A stretch of 33,633 bases of DNA from Bog-473 sp035552395 (GTDB taxonomy: Bacteria > Actinomycetota > Acidimicrobiia > Acidimicrobiales > RAAP-2), in the NCBI GenBank assembly GCA_035552395.1, contig DASZLL010000091.1, positions 1 to 33,633 of the forward strand, read 5' to 3'. Below are positions 7,260-14,286 of the stretch, piece by piece. The stretch's first letter is position 1. The number at the start of each line of letters is the position of its first letter. The translations under genes and the position numbers were made by a program. The notes below the pieces were generated by a model. It had not been told where the DNA came from and made no database searches. It worked only from the letters and a program-made list of their open reading frames with translations.

Positions 7260-8087
7260 ATGACTCCTTTGCCGTCGCAGGCAGCAAAATCCGAGGCCTT
7301 CCGCGCCCTGCACGTGCCCGGAACGCCGCTCCTCATGCCCAACGCGTGGGACGAGGGTTCCGCCCGGCTCTTCGCCGCCATCGGGTGCGCCGCCATCGCG
7401 ACGACGAGCGGCGGTTTCGCCGCCACCAAGGGCCGCCTCGACGGGGCCATGAGCCGCGACGAGGTGCTGACCCACTGCGGCGAGCTCGTCGCGGCGGTCG
7501 ACGTCCCGGTCTCCGCCGACCTCGAGAACTGCTTCGCCGACGAGCCCGCCGGGGTGGCCGCGACCATCGAGGCTGCCATCGCCCAGGGCCTGGCCGGCGG
7601 TTCGATCGAGGACTACACCCGCAACCACGACGACCCGATCTACGACATCGGGCAGGCGGCGGACCGCGTGCGGGCAGCCGCAGAGGCGGCGCACGGCGGG
7701 TCGCCGCACTTCGTCCTCACGGCCCGCGCCGAGAACTACCTCCACGGTCGCGTCGACCTGGCCGACACGATCGCGCGTCTGCAGGCGTACCAAGAGGCCG
7801 GTGCCGACGTCCTCTTTGCGCCGCGGGTCGTCGACCCCGCCGACCTACGCCAGCTCCTCGCCGCGGTCGACGTCCCCGTGAGCGTCCTCATCACCCCGAA
7901 CGCGCCGCCGATCGATGCCTTGGCAGAACTCGGCGTCAGCCGCCTCTCCGTGGGTGGCGCCATCACCGCGGCCGCCTACGGTTTCGCCGTCGAGGCGGTC
8001 AAGGAGCTCCAGGAGCAGGGGACGCCCAACTATTGGGAGATGGCCGGCGCCGCCCGCGGCGACATGCAACAAGCGTTCCGCTCCTGA
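7260..8087 (+). CDS. Isocitrate lyase/PEP mutase superfamily enzyme
   Basis: A 275-residue TIM-barrel protein of the PEP-mutase/isocitrate-lyase superfamily. It opens with 'FRALHVPGTPLLMPNAWDEGSARLFAAIG', has the 'ATTSGGFA' strand (48-54), the metal-binding segment 'VSADLENCF' (Asp87 and Glu89 correspond to the superfamily's Asp/Glu pair), 'GSIED' and 'FVLTARAEN'. These enzymes cleave or form C-C or P-C bonds next to a carboxylate with Mg2+. The Cys-containing 'KKCGH' loop of true isocitrate lyase is not present, so this belongs to the broad oxaloacetate-hydrolase/2,3-dimethylmalate-lyase-like group; substrate unknown. Start ATG 7260 fits the -10 box. The neighbours (VOC, aldolase, RidA) suggest oxo-acid chemistry. 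Confidence 0.88.
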   Translation: MTPLPSQAAKSEAFRALHVPGTPLLMPNAWDEGSARLFAAIGCAAIATTSGGFAATKGRLDGAMSRDEVLTHCGELVAAVDVPVSADLENCFADEPAGVAATIEAAIAQGLAGGSIEDYTRNHDDPIYDIGQAADRVRAAAEAAHGGSPHFVLTARAENYLHGRVDLADTIARLQAYQEAGADVLFAPRVVDPADLRQLLAAVDVPVSVLITPNAPPIDALAELGVSRLSVGGAITAAAYGFAVEAVKELQEQGTPNYWEMAGAARGDMQQAFRS

Positions 8088-8102
8088 ACCGAGCGGGCGC
8101 GC

Positions 8103-8134
8103 ACAAACGCACAAACGCGCACAAACGCACAAAG
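8103..8134 (+). repeat. Short ACAAACGC repeat in 5' leader
   Basis: ACAAACGC occurs at 8103, 8111 and 8121, with a degenerate fourth copy (ACAAAG) at 8129. The A-rich tract is unusual in this GC-rich segment and lies just upstream of the ribosome site of the next gene. It may keep the leader unstructured, or be a slippage product. Confidence 0.7.
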
Positions 8135-8171
8135 AGGTCGGGACCAAGAAAGCACGAACGAAAGGAGCGAC

Positions 8172-8594
8172 ATGGCCACGCTGACTCCGTTCCTTCTCTT
8201 CGACGGCAACTGTGCCGAGGCGATGGCCTTCTACCAGTCGGTCCTCGGCGGGGAGCTGAGTCTCACCACCCTCGGAGAGACCCCCACGGCCGACGAGGCG
8301 CCACCCGATCAGCACCACAAGGTCGTGTACAGCCACCTGGTCAACGACGGCATCGAGTTCTCGGCCGTCGACTGGTTGCATCAGACCCGCAAGCCGAACA
8401 TCGGCAACACGGTCGCGGTGTACCTCACCGGCGCGACCTCCGACGAACTCCGCCGGATCTTCGACGGCCTCTCCGTCGGCGCGAATCCGGACCTGCTCGA
8501 CGACCTACAAATACTGCCGTTCGGGATCTACGGGCATCTCGTCGATCGCTACGGCGTCGGCTGGTTCTTCCGGGGCGAAGCCGTCAGCCCCTGA
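8172..8594 (+). CDS. PhnB-like VOC protein
   Basis: A 140-residue protein that begins 'TPFLLFDGNCAEAMAFYQSVLGGEL', the usual start of PhnB/3-demethylubiquinone-methyltransferase-like VOC proteins. The C-terminal 'FGIYGHLVDRYGVGWFF' is equally typical of this group ('WG...G.L.D.FGV.W'). Despite its name the group has no proven role in phosphonate breakdown, and its members are small cytosolic dimers with a possible metal site. The start has a clear ribosome site (AAGGAG, 8162-8167). The gene ends tail-to-tail with the RidA gene, overlapping by 11 bp within a shared hairpin. Function unknown beyond family. Confidence 0.85.
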   Translation: MATLTPFLLFDGNCAEAMAFYQSVLGGELSLTTLGETPTADEAPPDQHHKVVYSHLVNDGIEFSAVDWLHQTRKPNIGNTVAVYLTGATSDELRRIFDGLSVGANPDLLDDLQILPFGIYGHLVDRYGVGWFFRGEAVSP

Positions 8595-8597
8595 CGG
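8581..8597. terminator. Shared hairpin at overlapping gene ends
   Basis: CCGTCAG-CCC-CTGACGG, a perfect 7-bp inverted repeat with a 3-nt loop. It contains the stop codons of both convergent genes (TGA 8592-8594 on plus, TGA 8586-8584 on minus). No T-run follows on either side, so termination here would need Rho or be weak. Confidence 0.4.
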
Positions 8598-9078
8598 CCA
8601 CCGTCACCTCGATCTCGACGGCGCCCCCACGCGGCAACGCCGCCACCCCAACCGCCGAGCGGGTGTGGCGGCCCGCCTCACCGAACACGTCGGCCAATAC
8701 ACGGCTCGCCCCGTCGACCACCGCCGGCTGCTCGTGGAAATCCGCAGCAGAGGCCACGTAGCCGGTCACCGTGAGCACCCGCTTCACCCGGTCCAAGGAC
8801 CCCAGCGCCACCTCCAGCACCGCCAACGCGTTCAGGGCGCACACGGCCGCCGCCGCGCGACCCTCGTCCACCGTGACGCCATCACCCAGCCGCCCCAGGC
8901 ACGTCAAGTGGCCGTCAATGCGCGGCAGCTGGCCAGACGTGCGGGCCACACCGTCGTGCACCACCACCGCGTCGAGCGGGTCGTGGGGCGGGTGCGGCCC
9001 GTGCAAGGTCAATCCCAGCTCGGCCAGCCGAGCCCGGATGACGCCGTCACCCACGCCCGCGCCCACGCCCACGCTCAC
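8584..9078 (-). CDS. RidA (YjgF/YER057c/UK114) family protein
   Basis: About 164 residues, in the longer 'RidA-like, RutC-related' form. It has 'IRARLAELGLTLHGPHPPHDPL' at the start, 'ARTSGQLPRIDG', 'NALAVLEVALGSLDRVKRVLTVTGYV' in the middle, and the terminal 'GEAGRHTRSAVGVAALPRGGAVEIEVTVAV', which matches the family end. Canonical RidA hydrolyses reactive enamine/imine intermediates to oxo acids. The usual Arg105 environment is replaced here by 'RSAVGVAALPRG', common in this subgroup. The start is uncertain: the N-terminus is a Val-Gly repeat and GTG 9078, TTG 9087 or a later GTG all fit. It lies about 30 bp downstream of the class II aldolase on the same strand, so probably one transcript. 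Confidence 0.82.
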   Translation of the reverse strand: MSVGVGAGVGDGVIRARLAELGLTLHGPHPPHDPLDAVVVHDGVARTSGQLPRIDGHLTCLGRLGDGVTVDEGRAAAAVCALNALAVLEVALGSLDRVKRVLTVTGYVASAADFHEQPAVVDGASRVLADVFGEAGRHTRSAVGVAALPRGGAVEIEVTVAVRG

Positions 9079-9110
9079 GAAACCCAATCCGAATTCGACC
9101 CGACCGCGCC

Positions 9111-9749
9111 CTAGCGCATGTACGGATAGACGTTGGCGAAGTTGGCGTTGACCTTCTCCGGCAACGGGAAGATCCCACCCAGCTGCTTGGCCCCCCAGAT
9201 GATCTTGGCCGAGCGCTCGACCAGCGCGGTGTTGTGCATGGTCTTCTCCATCGTGGTGCCGACCGCCACCATGCCGTGGTTGGCGATCAGCGCCGCGCCA
9301 CGGTTCTCCAAGGCCTTCACCACGGACTCGGCCAGGTCCGGCGACCCCGAAGGGGCGTACTCGCTGCAGCGGATGTCGCCCCCCAAATAGACGGTGAACT
9401 CGTCAATGCAGCTCGGGATGTCCTGGTGCGCCACCGCGAACATCGTGGCGTGCACGGCGTGCGAGTGGATGCACACGGCGATGTCCTCGAACGCGTTCAT
9501 CACGGCCAGATGCAAATACTTCTCCGACGTCGGGCCGCGCTCCCCCGACACCAGCTCACCCGCCGGGTCCACCACACAGATGTCGTCCACCGTCATGACC
9601 CGGTAGTCGAGCGACGACGGTGTGCAGGCGATGTTGCCGTCTTCCATCCGCGCCGAGATGTTCCCCGAAGTCCCCTCGACCAATCCCTTCTCCAGGAGCT
9701 CCTGGGCCGCCGCGACGATTTGCTCGGGTGCGTTCGGAATGCTGCCCAT
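9111..9749 (-). CDS. Class II aldolase/adducin family (fuculose-phosphate aldolase-like)
   Basis: A 212-residue protein that keeps all the catalytic positions of L-fuculose-1-phosphate aldolase: the phosphate/substrate loop 'GTSGNIS' (26-32), 'TPSS' (43-46), Glu76 in 'TSEK', and the three zinc ligands His95, His97 ('HSH') and His158 ('ANHG'). These enzymes split a sugar phosphate or a hydroxy-oxo acid into an aldehyde (lactaldehyde or glycolaldehyde) and a C3 unit. An aldehyde dehydrogenase and an SDR nearby could use such products, though this is inference. It has a ribosome site (GAGGAG, minus strand, just before ATG 9749). It heads a transcript with the RidA gene and is divergent from the SDR. 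Confidence 0.9.
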   Translation of the reverse strand: MGSIPNAPEQIVAAAQELLEKGLVEGTSGNISARMEDGNIACTPSSLDYRVMTVDDICVVDPAGELVSGERGPTSEKYLHLAVMNAFEDIAVCIHSHAVHATMFAVAHQDIPSCIDEFTVYLGGDIRCSEYAPSGSPDLAESVVKALENRGAALIANHGMVAVGTTMEKTMHNTALVERSAKIIWGAKQLGGIFPLPEKVNANFANVYPYMR

Positions 9750-9826
9750 AACCGGTGCTCCTCACCGCTCAATGGGGCGACCCTCGCCGCCCGGTGGGGC
9801 AGATGGTACCGCTCCGAGCGGGATCC

Positions 9827-9864
9827 CTGACACCGCTGTCAGCAAACGGAGGCCCGAGTACAGT
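9827..9864 (+). promoter_or_regulatory. CTGAC-N6-GTCAG operator and -10 box of the SDR gene
   Basis: The perfect palindrome CTGAC-ACCGCT-GTCAG (9827-9842; the arms extend to CTGACA/TGTCAG) ends 16 bp before a -10 hexamer TACAGT (9859-9864), so its right half sits where a -35 box would be. TACAGT is 7 nt from ATG 9872, without a ribosome site. The site lies between divergent genes and could also affect the aldolase. Confidence 0.6.
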
Positions 9865-9871
9865 GCGCGCC

Positions 9872-10762
9872 ATGGGACTTCTGGACGGACGTTCGGCCGT
9901 GGTGACGGGTGCGGGACGGGGCATCGGGCGCGACATCGCCCTGTGCCTGGCCGCCGAGGGTGCGAAGGTCGTCGTCAACGACGTGGGTGTGACGCTCGGC
10001 GGTGAGGGGACCGAAGAGGACCCCGCCGCCCAGGTCTGCAAGGAGATCGAGTCGGCCGGCGGCACGGCGGTGCCCAACCACGATTCGGTGAGCGACTTCG
10101 CCGCCGCCGGCCGGATCATCGGCACCGCGGTCGACGCGTTCGGCAGCATCGACATCGTGGTCAACAACGCCGGCATCGTGCGGGACCGCACGCTCGTCAA
10201 GATGGACGAAGCCGATTACGACGCCGTGATCGCCGTGCACCAGAAAGGCACCTTCAACACGGTCCGCCACGCCGCGCCCCTCATGAAGGACGCCGGCTAC
10301 GGCCGCATCGTGAACATCACCTCGTCGGCCGGCCTGCGGGGGAACTTCGGCCAGACCAACTACGGCGCCGCCAAGGCCGCCATCATGGGCATGACGTTCG
10401 TGTGGGCGCTCGAGCTCGGCAAATACGGCATCACCGTCAACGCGGTGGCGCCGGCCGGCTTCACCCGCATGACCGAGGGCCTCTACGAGGGAGCGGAGCC
10501 ACCGGCCGACCAGAACCCGGCGCTCAACGCCCCGCTCATCGCCTTCCTCGCCTCCGAGGGCGCCTCCTACGTCAACGGCCAGGTGCTCGGGCGCACGGGC
10601 TTCGCTTACACGCTGTTCCAGACGCCCCGGCAGATCGCGACGATGTGGAGCGACGGGGGGTGGACGCCCCAGGAGGTGGCCGACCACTTCCATGAGGTCC
10701 TCGGGCAGCACCTCCAGCCCGTGGGCATGGGCGAGCACCCCCTGCTGGGCAAGAAGACCTGA
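9872..10762 (+). CDS. SDR oxidoreductase, 3-hydroxyacyl-CoA dehydrogenase type
   Basis: A 296-residue short-chain dehydrogenase. The NAD(P) site is TGAGRGIG (12-19), followed by 'NDVGV' (36-40, favouring NAD), 'NNAG' (98-101), the catalytic Ser151/152, Tyr164 and Lys168 ('NYGAAK'). The insertion 'TLGGEGTEEDPAAQVCKEIESAGGTAVPNHDSV' and the long C-terminal part match the N-terminal dehydrogenase domain of peroxisomal multifunctional enzyme 2 (HSD17B4) and its actinobacterial relatives. These oxidise (3R)-hydroxyacyl-CoA or 17-hydroxysteroids. A role in beta-oxidation of unusual acyl-CoAs is likely but not proven. Start ATG 9872 fits the leaderless promoter; the upstream frame is open but has no family character. 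Confidence 0.9.
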   Translation: MGLLDGRSAVVTGAGRGIGRDIALCLAAEGAKVVVNDVGVTLGGEGTEEDPAAQVCKEIESAGGTAVPNHDSVSDFAAAGRIIGTAVDAFGSIDIVVNNAGIVRDRTLVKMDEADYDAVIAVHQKGTFNTVRHAAPLMKDAGYGRIVNITSSAGLRGNFGQTNYGAAKAAIMGMTFVWALELGKYGITVNAVAPAGFTRMTEGLYEGAEPPADQNPALNAPLIAFLASEGASYVNGQVLGRTGFAYTLFQTPRQIATMWSDGGWTPQEVADHFHEVLGQHLQPVGMGEHPLLGKKT

Positions 10763-10778
10763 GCAGCCCGCCGGGCCG

Positions 10779-10803
10779 GGCCGCCGGCCCGCAACCGGCG
10801 GCC
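10779..10803 (+). terminator. GC-rich hairpin after the SDR gene
   Basis: GGCCGCCGG-CCCGCAA-CCGGCGGCC, a perfect 9-bp stem with a 7-nt loop, 16 bp past the SDR stop. There is no T-run, which is common in high-GC actinobacteria. Probably a terminator or mRNA end-protecting structure. Confidence 0.5.
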
Positions 10804-10837
10804 GGACCTGCTCGGCGAGCCACACCTGCGACCTCGG

Positions 10838-10843
10838 TAGGGT
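10838..10843 (+). promoter_or_regulatory. Possible -10 box upstream of the aldehyde dehydrogenase
   Basis: TAGGGT (10838-10843), overlapping a second TAGGGAT. Unlike the leaderless genes here it lies about 50 nt before the start, and a ribosome site follows, so this would be an ordinary leader. Confidence 0.35.
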
Positions 10844-10894
10844 AGGGATCACCAGGGCGAGACATCGAGACGCCAGAACGAGGGAGGGCACCCC

Positions 10895-12313
10895 GTGGAC
10901 GTGCGCGACAAGATCTACATCAATGGGGCCTGGGTCCCTTCAACCGGCACCGGCAAGCTCGAGGTCATCGACTCGGGCACCGAAGAGGTCTTTGCCACCA
11001 TCCCCGAAGGGACACCCGAGGACGTCGACAAGGCGGTCCAAGCCGCGGCGGCCGCATTCCCCGCCTGGGCCGCGACGTCACGCGAGGAGCGGGGCAAGCT
11101 GCTCAAGCGCATCGGCGAGGCGCTGGCGGCCCGCACCGACGAGATCGCCACCGTCATCAGCCACGAGGTCGGCATGCCGATGACGCTGTCGGGCTCCGTT
11201 CAGGTGGGCCTGCCGGCCGGCGCCTTCGCCGACGCCGCCAACGCCGCCGAGGCTTTCCAGTGGGAAGAGGAGCTCGGCAACTCGCTCGTCGTGCACGAGC
11301 CCATCGGGGTCGTGGGCGCGATCACGCCGTGGAACTTCCCGCTGTACCAGGTCGTGCTGAAGGTCGCCCCGGCGCTGGCCGCCGGGTGCACCGTCGTCCT
11401 CAAGCCCAGCGAGGTGGCGCCCATCAACGCCTTCATCCTGGCCGAGATCATCGATGAGGTCGGCCTGCCCGCCGGCGTCTTCAACCTGGTGAGCGGTGTC
11501 GGTCCGGTGGTCGGCGAGGCCATCGCAGCACACCCCAAGGTCGACATGGTGTCCTTCACCGGCTCCACTCGGGCCGGACGGCGGGTCATGGAACTGGCCG
11601 CCGAGGGCATCAAGCGGGTGTCGCTCGAGCTGGGCGGCAAGTCGGCCAACATCCTGCTCGACGACGCCGACCTTGCCGCGGCCGTACCGGCCGGGGTGTT
11701 CGCCTGCTACATGAACTCGGGCCAGACGTGCTCGGCGCTGACTCGCATGCTCGTCCCCCGGGACAAGCTGGCCGAGGTGGAGCAGCTGGCGGCGGGCGCC
11801 GCGGCCGGCTTCGCTCCCGGCGACCCCTTCGAGCCGGGGAAGCTCCTCGGCCCCCTCGTCTCGGCCGTCCAGCGCGACCGGGTGCGTGGCTACATCAACA
11901 AGGGGATCGAGGAGGGCGCCAAGCTGGTCGCCGGTGGGGCCGACGCACCCGAGGGATTGGAGAAAGGCTTCTTCGTCCAGCCCACTGTCTTCTCCGAGGT
12001 GACGCCGGAGATGACCATCGCCCGGGAAGAGATCTTCGGCCCCGTGCTCTCCATCATCCCTTACGACACCGAGGAAGAGGCGATCGAGATCGCCAACGAC
12101 ACCCCCTACGGCCTGTCCGGAGGGGTCTGGAGCAGCGACCCGGCCCGGGCCGAGGGGGTGGCGCGGCAGATGCGGACCGGTCAGGTCGACATCAACGGCG
12201 GTGCCTTCAACCCGGGCGCACCCTTTGGCGGTTACAAGCAGTCGGGCAATGGGCGCGAGCGCGGCAAGTACGGGCTCGAGGAGTTCGTCGAGACGAAGGC
12301 GATGCAGCGCTAA
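10895..12313 (+). CDS. Aldehyde dehydrogenase (NAD(P)+)
   Basis: A 472-residue ALDH-superfamily enzyme with all catalytic parts. It has 'TPWNFP' with Asn147 (oxyanion hole), Lys170 in 'VLKPSE', the cofactor loop 'FTGSTRAGRRV' (221-231), the general base Glu245 in 'LELGGKSANI', and the nucleophile Cys279 in 'SGQTCSA'. The C-terminal motif 'IFGPVLSIIPYDTEEEAIEIAN' and 'PFGGYKQSGNGRERG' complete the family pattern. It oxidises an aldehyde to the acid; the sequence resembles broad-range ALDHs (betaine, vanillin or aliphatic aldehydes), and the substrate is open. GTG start 10895 has a GAGGGAGG ribosome site. Aldehydes from the class II aldolase or the alcohol dehydrogenase nearby are possible substrates. 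Confidence 0.93.
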   Translation: MDVRDKIYINGAWVPSTGTGKLEVIDSGTEEVFATIPEGTPEDVDKAVQAAAAAFPAWAATSREERGKLLKRIGEALAARTDEIATVISHEVGMPMTLSGSVQVGLPAGAFADAANAAEAFQWEEELGNSLVVHEPIGVVGAITPWNFPLYQVVLKVAPALAAGCTVVLKPSEVAPINAFILAEIIDEVGLPAGVFNLVSGVGPVVGEAIAAHPKVDMVSFTGSTRAGRRVMELAAEGIKRVSLELGGKSANILLDDADLAAAVPAGVFACYMNSGQTCSALTRMLVPRDKLAEVEQLAAGAAAGFAPGDPFEPGKLLGPLVSAVQRDRVRGYINKGIEEGAKLVAGGADAPEGLEKGFFVQPTVFSEVTPEMTIAREEIFGPVLSIIPYDTEEEAIEIANDTPYGLSGGVWSSDPARAEGVARQMRTGQVDINGGAFNPGAPFGGYKQSGNGRERGKYGLEEFVETKAMQR

Positions 12314-12323
12314 GAGGACTTCA

Positions 12324-12349
12324 GCGTCCCGCCCGCTGAGGCGGGACGC
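12324..12349 (+). terminator. Terminator hairpin after the aldehyde dehydrogenase
   Basis: GCGTCCCGCC-CGCTGA-GGCGGGACGC: a perfect 10-bp stem with a 6-nt loop, 10 nt past the ALDH stop (12313). No T-run follows. It ends 8 nt before ATG 12358, so if read through it would also sit in the leader of the next gene, leaving no room for a ribosome site. Confidence 0.6.
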
Positions 12350-12357
12350 GGCACAAC

Positions 12358-13104
12358 ATGCCATCGCGCCAAACGATTCGGCGACGCCGAACCGTTGCCG
12401 CCGCGATCGCGCTCGTCGTCCTGGCCACTGTCATCGCGGTCGTGGTGCTCGAAACGAAGCCGTCCGCCACGCCCCGCGCCGCGGCGGCCTCGAGCACGAC
12501 GTCGACGACCGCTCCCCCGACGACAACGTCGTCGAGCAGCACGAGCACGACCACGACCACGACCACGATCGACCCGGGGACCCTGCCCCAGACCATGCAG
12601 TTCCCGTCCGCCACCGACCCCGCGTTCACGGCCGAGATGGCCGCGCTCTGGGAGGGCATCGTCCAAAACTCGGTGACGCCGGCGCTGAGCGCCTTCTTCC
12701 CGCGCACGGCCTACGTGCAGCTCAAGACCGGCGTCGCCGACCCTTCCGCCGACTGGCAGGAGCGCCTCGTGGCCGACTACTCGCTGGACATCGGCGCCGC
12801 CCACGCTCTCCTCGGCACGGATGCGACCCAGGCCACGTTCGTCAACGTCTCGGTGCCCGAGCAGGACGGACACTGGATCGCTCCCGGCGTCTGCGCCAAC
12901 GGCATCGGCTACTTCGAGGTGCCGAACGCCCGCGTCATCTACCAGCTCGACGGAGAGACCCGCTCGTTCGGCATCGCCTCGATGATCTCGTGGCGCGGCG
13001 AGTGGTACGTCGTGCACCTGGGCGCCATCCTGCGCTCAGGCGGGGGCGAGGTGGACCAGCCGGCCACCGGCCCCGGATACTCCGCGCCGTCGTCGACCTG
13101 CTGA
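12358..13104 (+). CDS. Membrane-anchored Ser/Thr-rich hypothetical protein
   Basis: A 248-residue protein of unrecognised family. It starts with an Arg-rich stretch (RRRR at 8-11) and one hydrophobic helix (about 13-31), so it should be anchored with the C-terminus outside. Residues about 44-71 are nearly all Ser, Thr and Pro, a flexible, possibly glycosylated linker typical of actinobacterial surface proteins. The outer domain (about 75-248) has a mixed alpha/beta look, with 'ISWRGEWYVVHLGAILRSGGG' near the end, somewhat like SnoaL/NTF2-like or Mce-associated proteins where a final 'W.V..' strand is common; this likeness is weak. Two Cys residues (Cys181 region and the C-terminal Cys) could form a disulphide. 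No ribosome site is visible. Confidence 0.75.
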   Translation: MPSRQTIRRRRTVAAAIALVVLATVIAVVVLETKPSATPRAAAASSTTSTTAPPTTTSSSSTSTTTTTTTIDPGTLPQTMQFPSATDPAFTAEMAALWEGIVQNSVTPALSAFFPRTAYVQLKTGVADPSADWQERLVADYSLDIGAAHALLGTDATQATFVNVSVPEQDGHWIAPGVCANGIGYFEVPNARVIYQLDGETRSFGIASMISWRGEWYVVHLGAILRSGGGEVDQPATGPGYSAPSSTC

Positions 13105-13136
13105 CCGGGTCGTGCCCACGGCCGGCCGGTTCGGGC

Positions 13137-14198
13137 TCAAGGCGCCGCCACCACGCTGATCCCCGGCTCGGATGGTTGCTCGAACGCCGCGTTCACGGCA
13201 GCTGAGGTCGGGGGGCGAGGCTCGAGGGCGAGCTCCAGGAACCGGGTCGTGTTCGCTCGCATGGCAGTGGCAGCCGGGGTCGCGTCGAGGAACGAGCCCA
13301 GGTGGTCACCCCCCTCTTCGATGAGCATCGCCTTGGTCGCTGCCTGCGATGTCTGGAAGACGGCAGTCGCACGCGGGTACAACCCATACTCATCGTCCGT
13401 ACCGACGGCCACGAGCAACGGGACTCGGGAGGGAGCGACGGTGTACGGCGCGACCCCGCTCGGCAGCTCGCCGGACAGGCTGAGATAGGCGCGCACCCGC
13501 GGGTCGGCATAGGTGGGATCGAGCGCCAGCAACGCGACGTCGGTGCCCCCGTCGGAGTGCCCGGCCACCGCGACGCGAGTCGGGTCGATCGCCAGCGCGT
13601 CGTCGTGCAGGAGCGACGTGATCACGAAGGAGACGTCGGATGCCTGGTCCGCATAGTCGCTCACCGGCGACCCCGGGTAAAGATCTGTCGAATCAGGAAA
13701 GATCGGCGCGGCCACGATGAAACCCGCAGTCGCCCACTGATCGAGCAGCGTGGCGTAGACGCCGGGGTCACTGTTCCAGCCGTGGGCAAACACGACGAGC
13801 GGTCGCGCGGCGGTCGCGCCGAGCGGAAGGTACAGATCGGTGACGAGCACGCGGCCCGAGACCGCCGGCACGTCACCGCGGGCCGGCGTCGAGCGGCTGG
13901 GGTCGACAAGGCGGATCGACGTCGTCCCGACGTCGTACGGCGGCCCCGTGCCCGAAGTGGCGGGCGACGCCCCCACCGGCTGCCTGGTCGGCGCTCCGTG
14001 CCGGGTCGACGCGACCGCGGGCCTGACATGGCCCCGCGGCGCAGCCATCGCCGCGGACGCGCCCTGCTGGGGCCGCAAAGTGGTCGGCATAACGACGACG
14101 ACCACCACCGTGGCCAGGACCGCGAAGGCGGCGACCGTCCCGACGCTCCCGGCAACACCTCGGCGCCGGCGCCAGTCTCGGTACGCCGCGACAACCAC
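13137..14198 (-). CDS. Membrane-anchored alpha/beta hydrolase (dienelactone hydrolase/cutinase-like)
   Basis: A 353-residue protein with a cytoplasmic Arg-rich N-terminus, one hydrophobic helix (about 20-37) and an Ala/Pro/Thr-rich linker to about 90, so the enzyme lies outside the membrane or is released. The hydrolase core has the oxyanion segment 'VVFAHGWNS' (135-143), the nucleophile elbow GHSDGG with Ser215, an acid in 'VGTDDEYG' (Asp268/269) and the base His299 in 'EGGDHLGSF'. This arrangement resembles Platelet-activating-factor acetylhydrolase/chlorophyllase/cutinase-type esterases in actinobacteria. Substrate likely an ester or lipid; not predictable. The start is uncertain (several GTG/TTG codons near 14198). 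It is 89 bp downstream of the acyl-CoA dehydrogenase on the same strand. Confidence 0.82.
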   Translation of the reverse strand: MVVAAYRDWRRRRGVAGSVGTVAAFAVLATVVVVVVMPTTLRPQQGASAAMAAPRGHVRPAVASTRHGAPTRQPVGASPATSGTGPPYDVGTTSIRLVDPSRSTPARGDVPAVSGRVLVTDLYLPLGATAARPLVVFAHGWNSDPGVYATLLDQWATAGFIVAAPIFPDSTDLYPGSPVSDYADQASDVSFVITSLLHDDALAIDPTRVAVAGHSDGGTDVALLALDPTYADPRVRAYLSLSGELPSGVAPYTVAPSRVPLLVAVGTDDEYGLYPRATAVFQTSQAATKAMLIEEGGDHLGSFLDATPAATAMRANTTRFLELALEPRPPTSAAVNAAFEQPSEPGISVVAAP

Positions 14199-14286
14199 TG
14201 CAGCCAGCCTGCCTCATGGAAGGCGCCCGGCGACCTCACCGGCGATTCCAAGGAATGCGCCGCACCCGAGAGTCCCTGGCAGCCGG

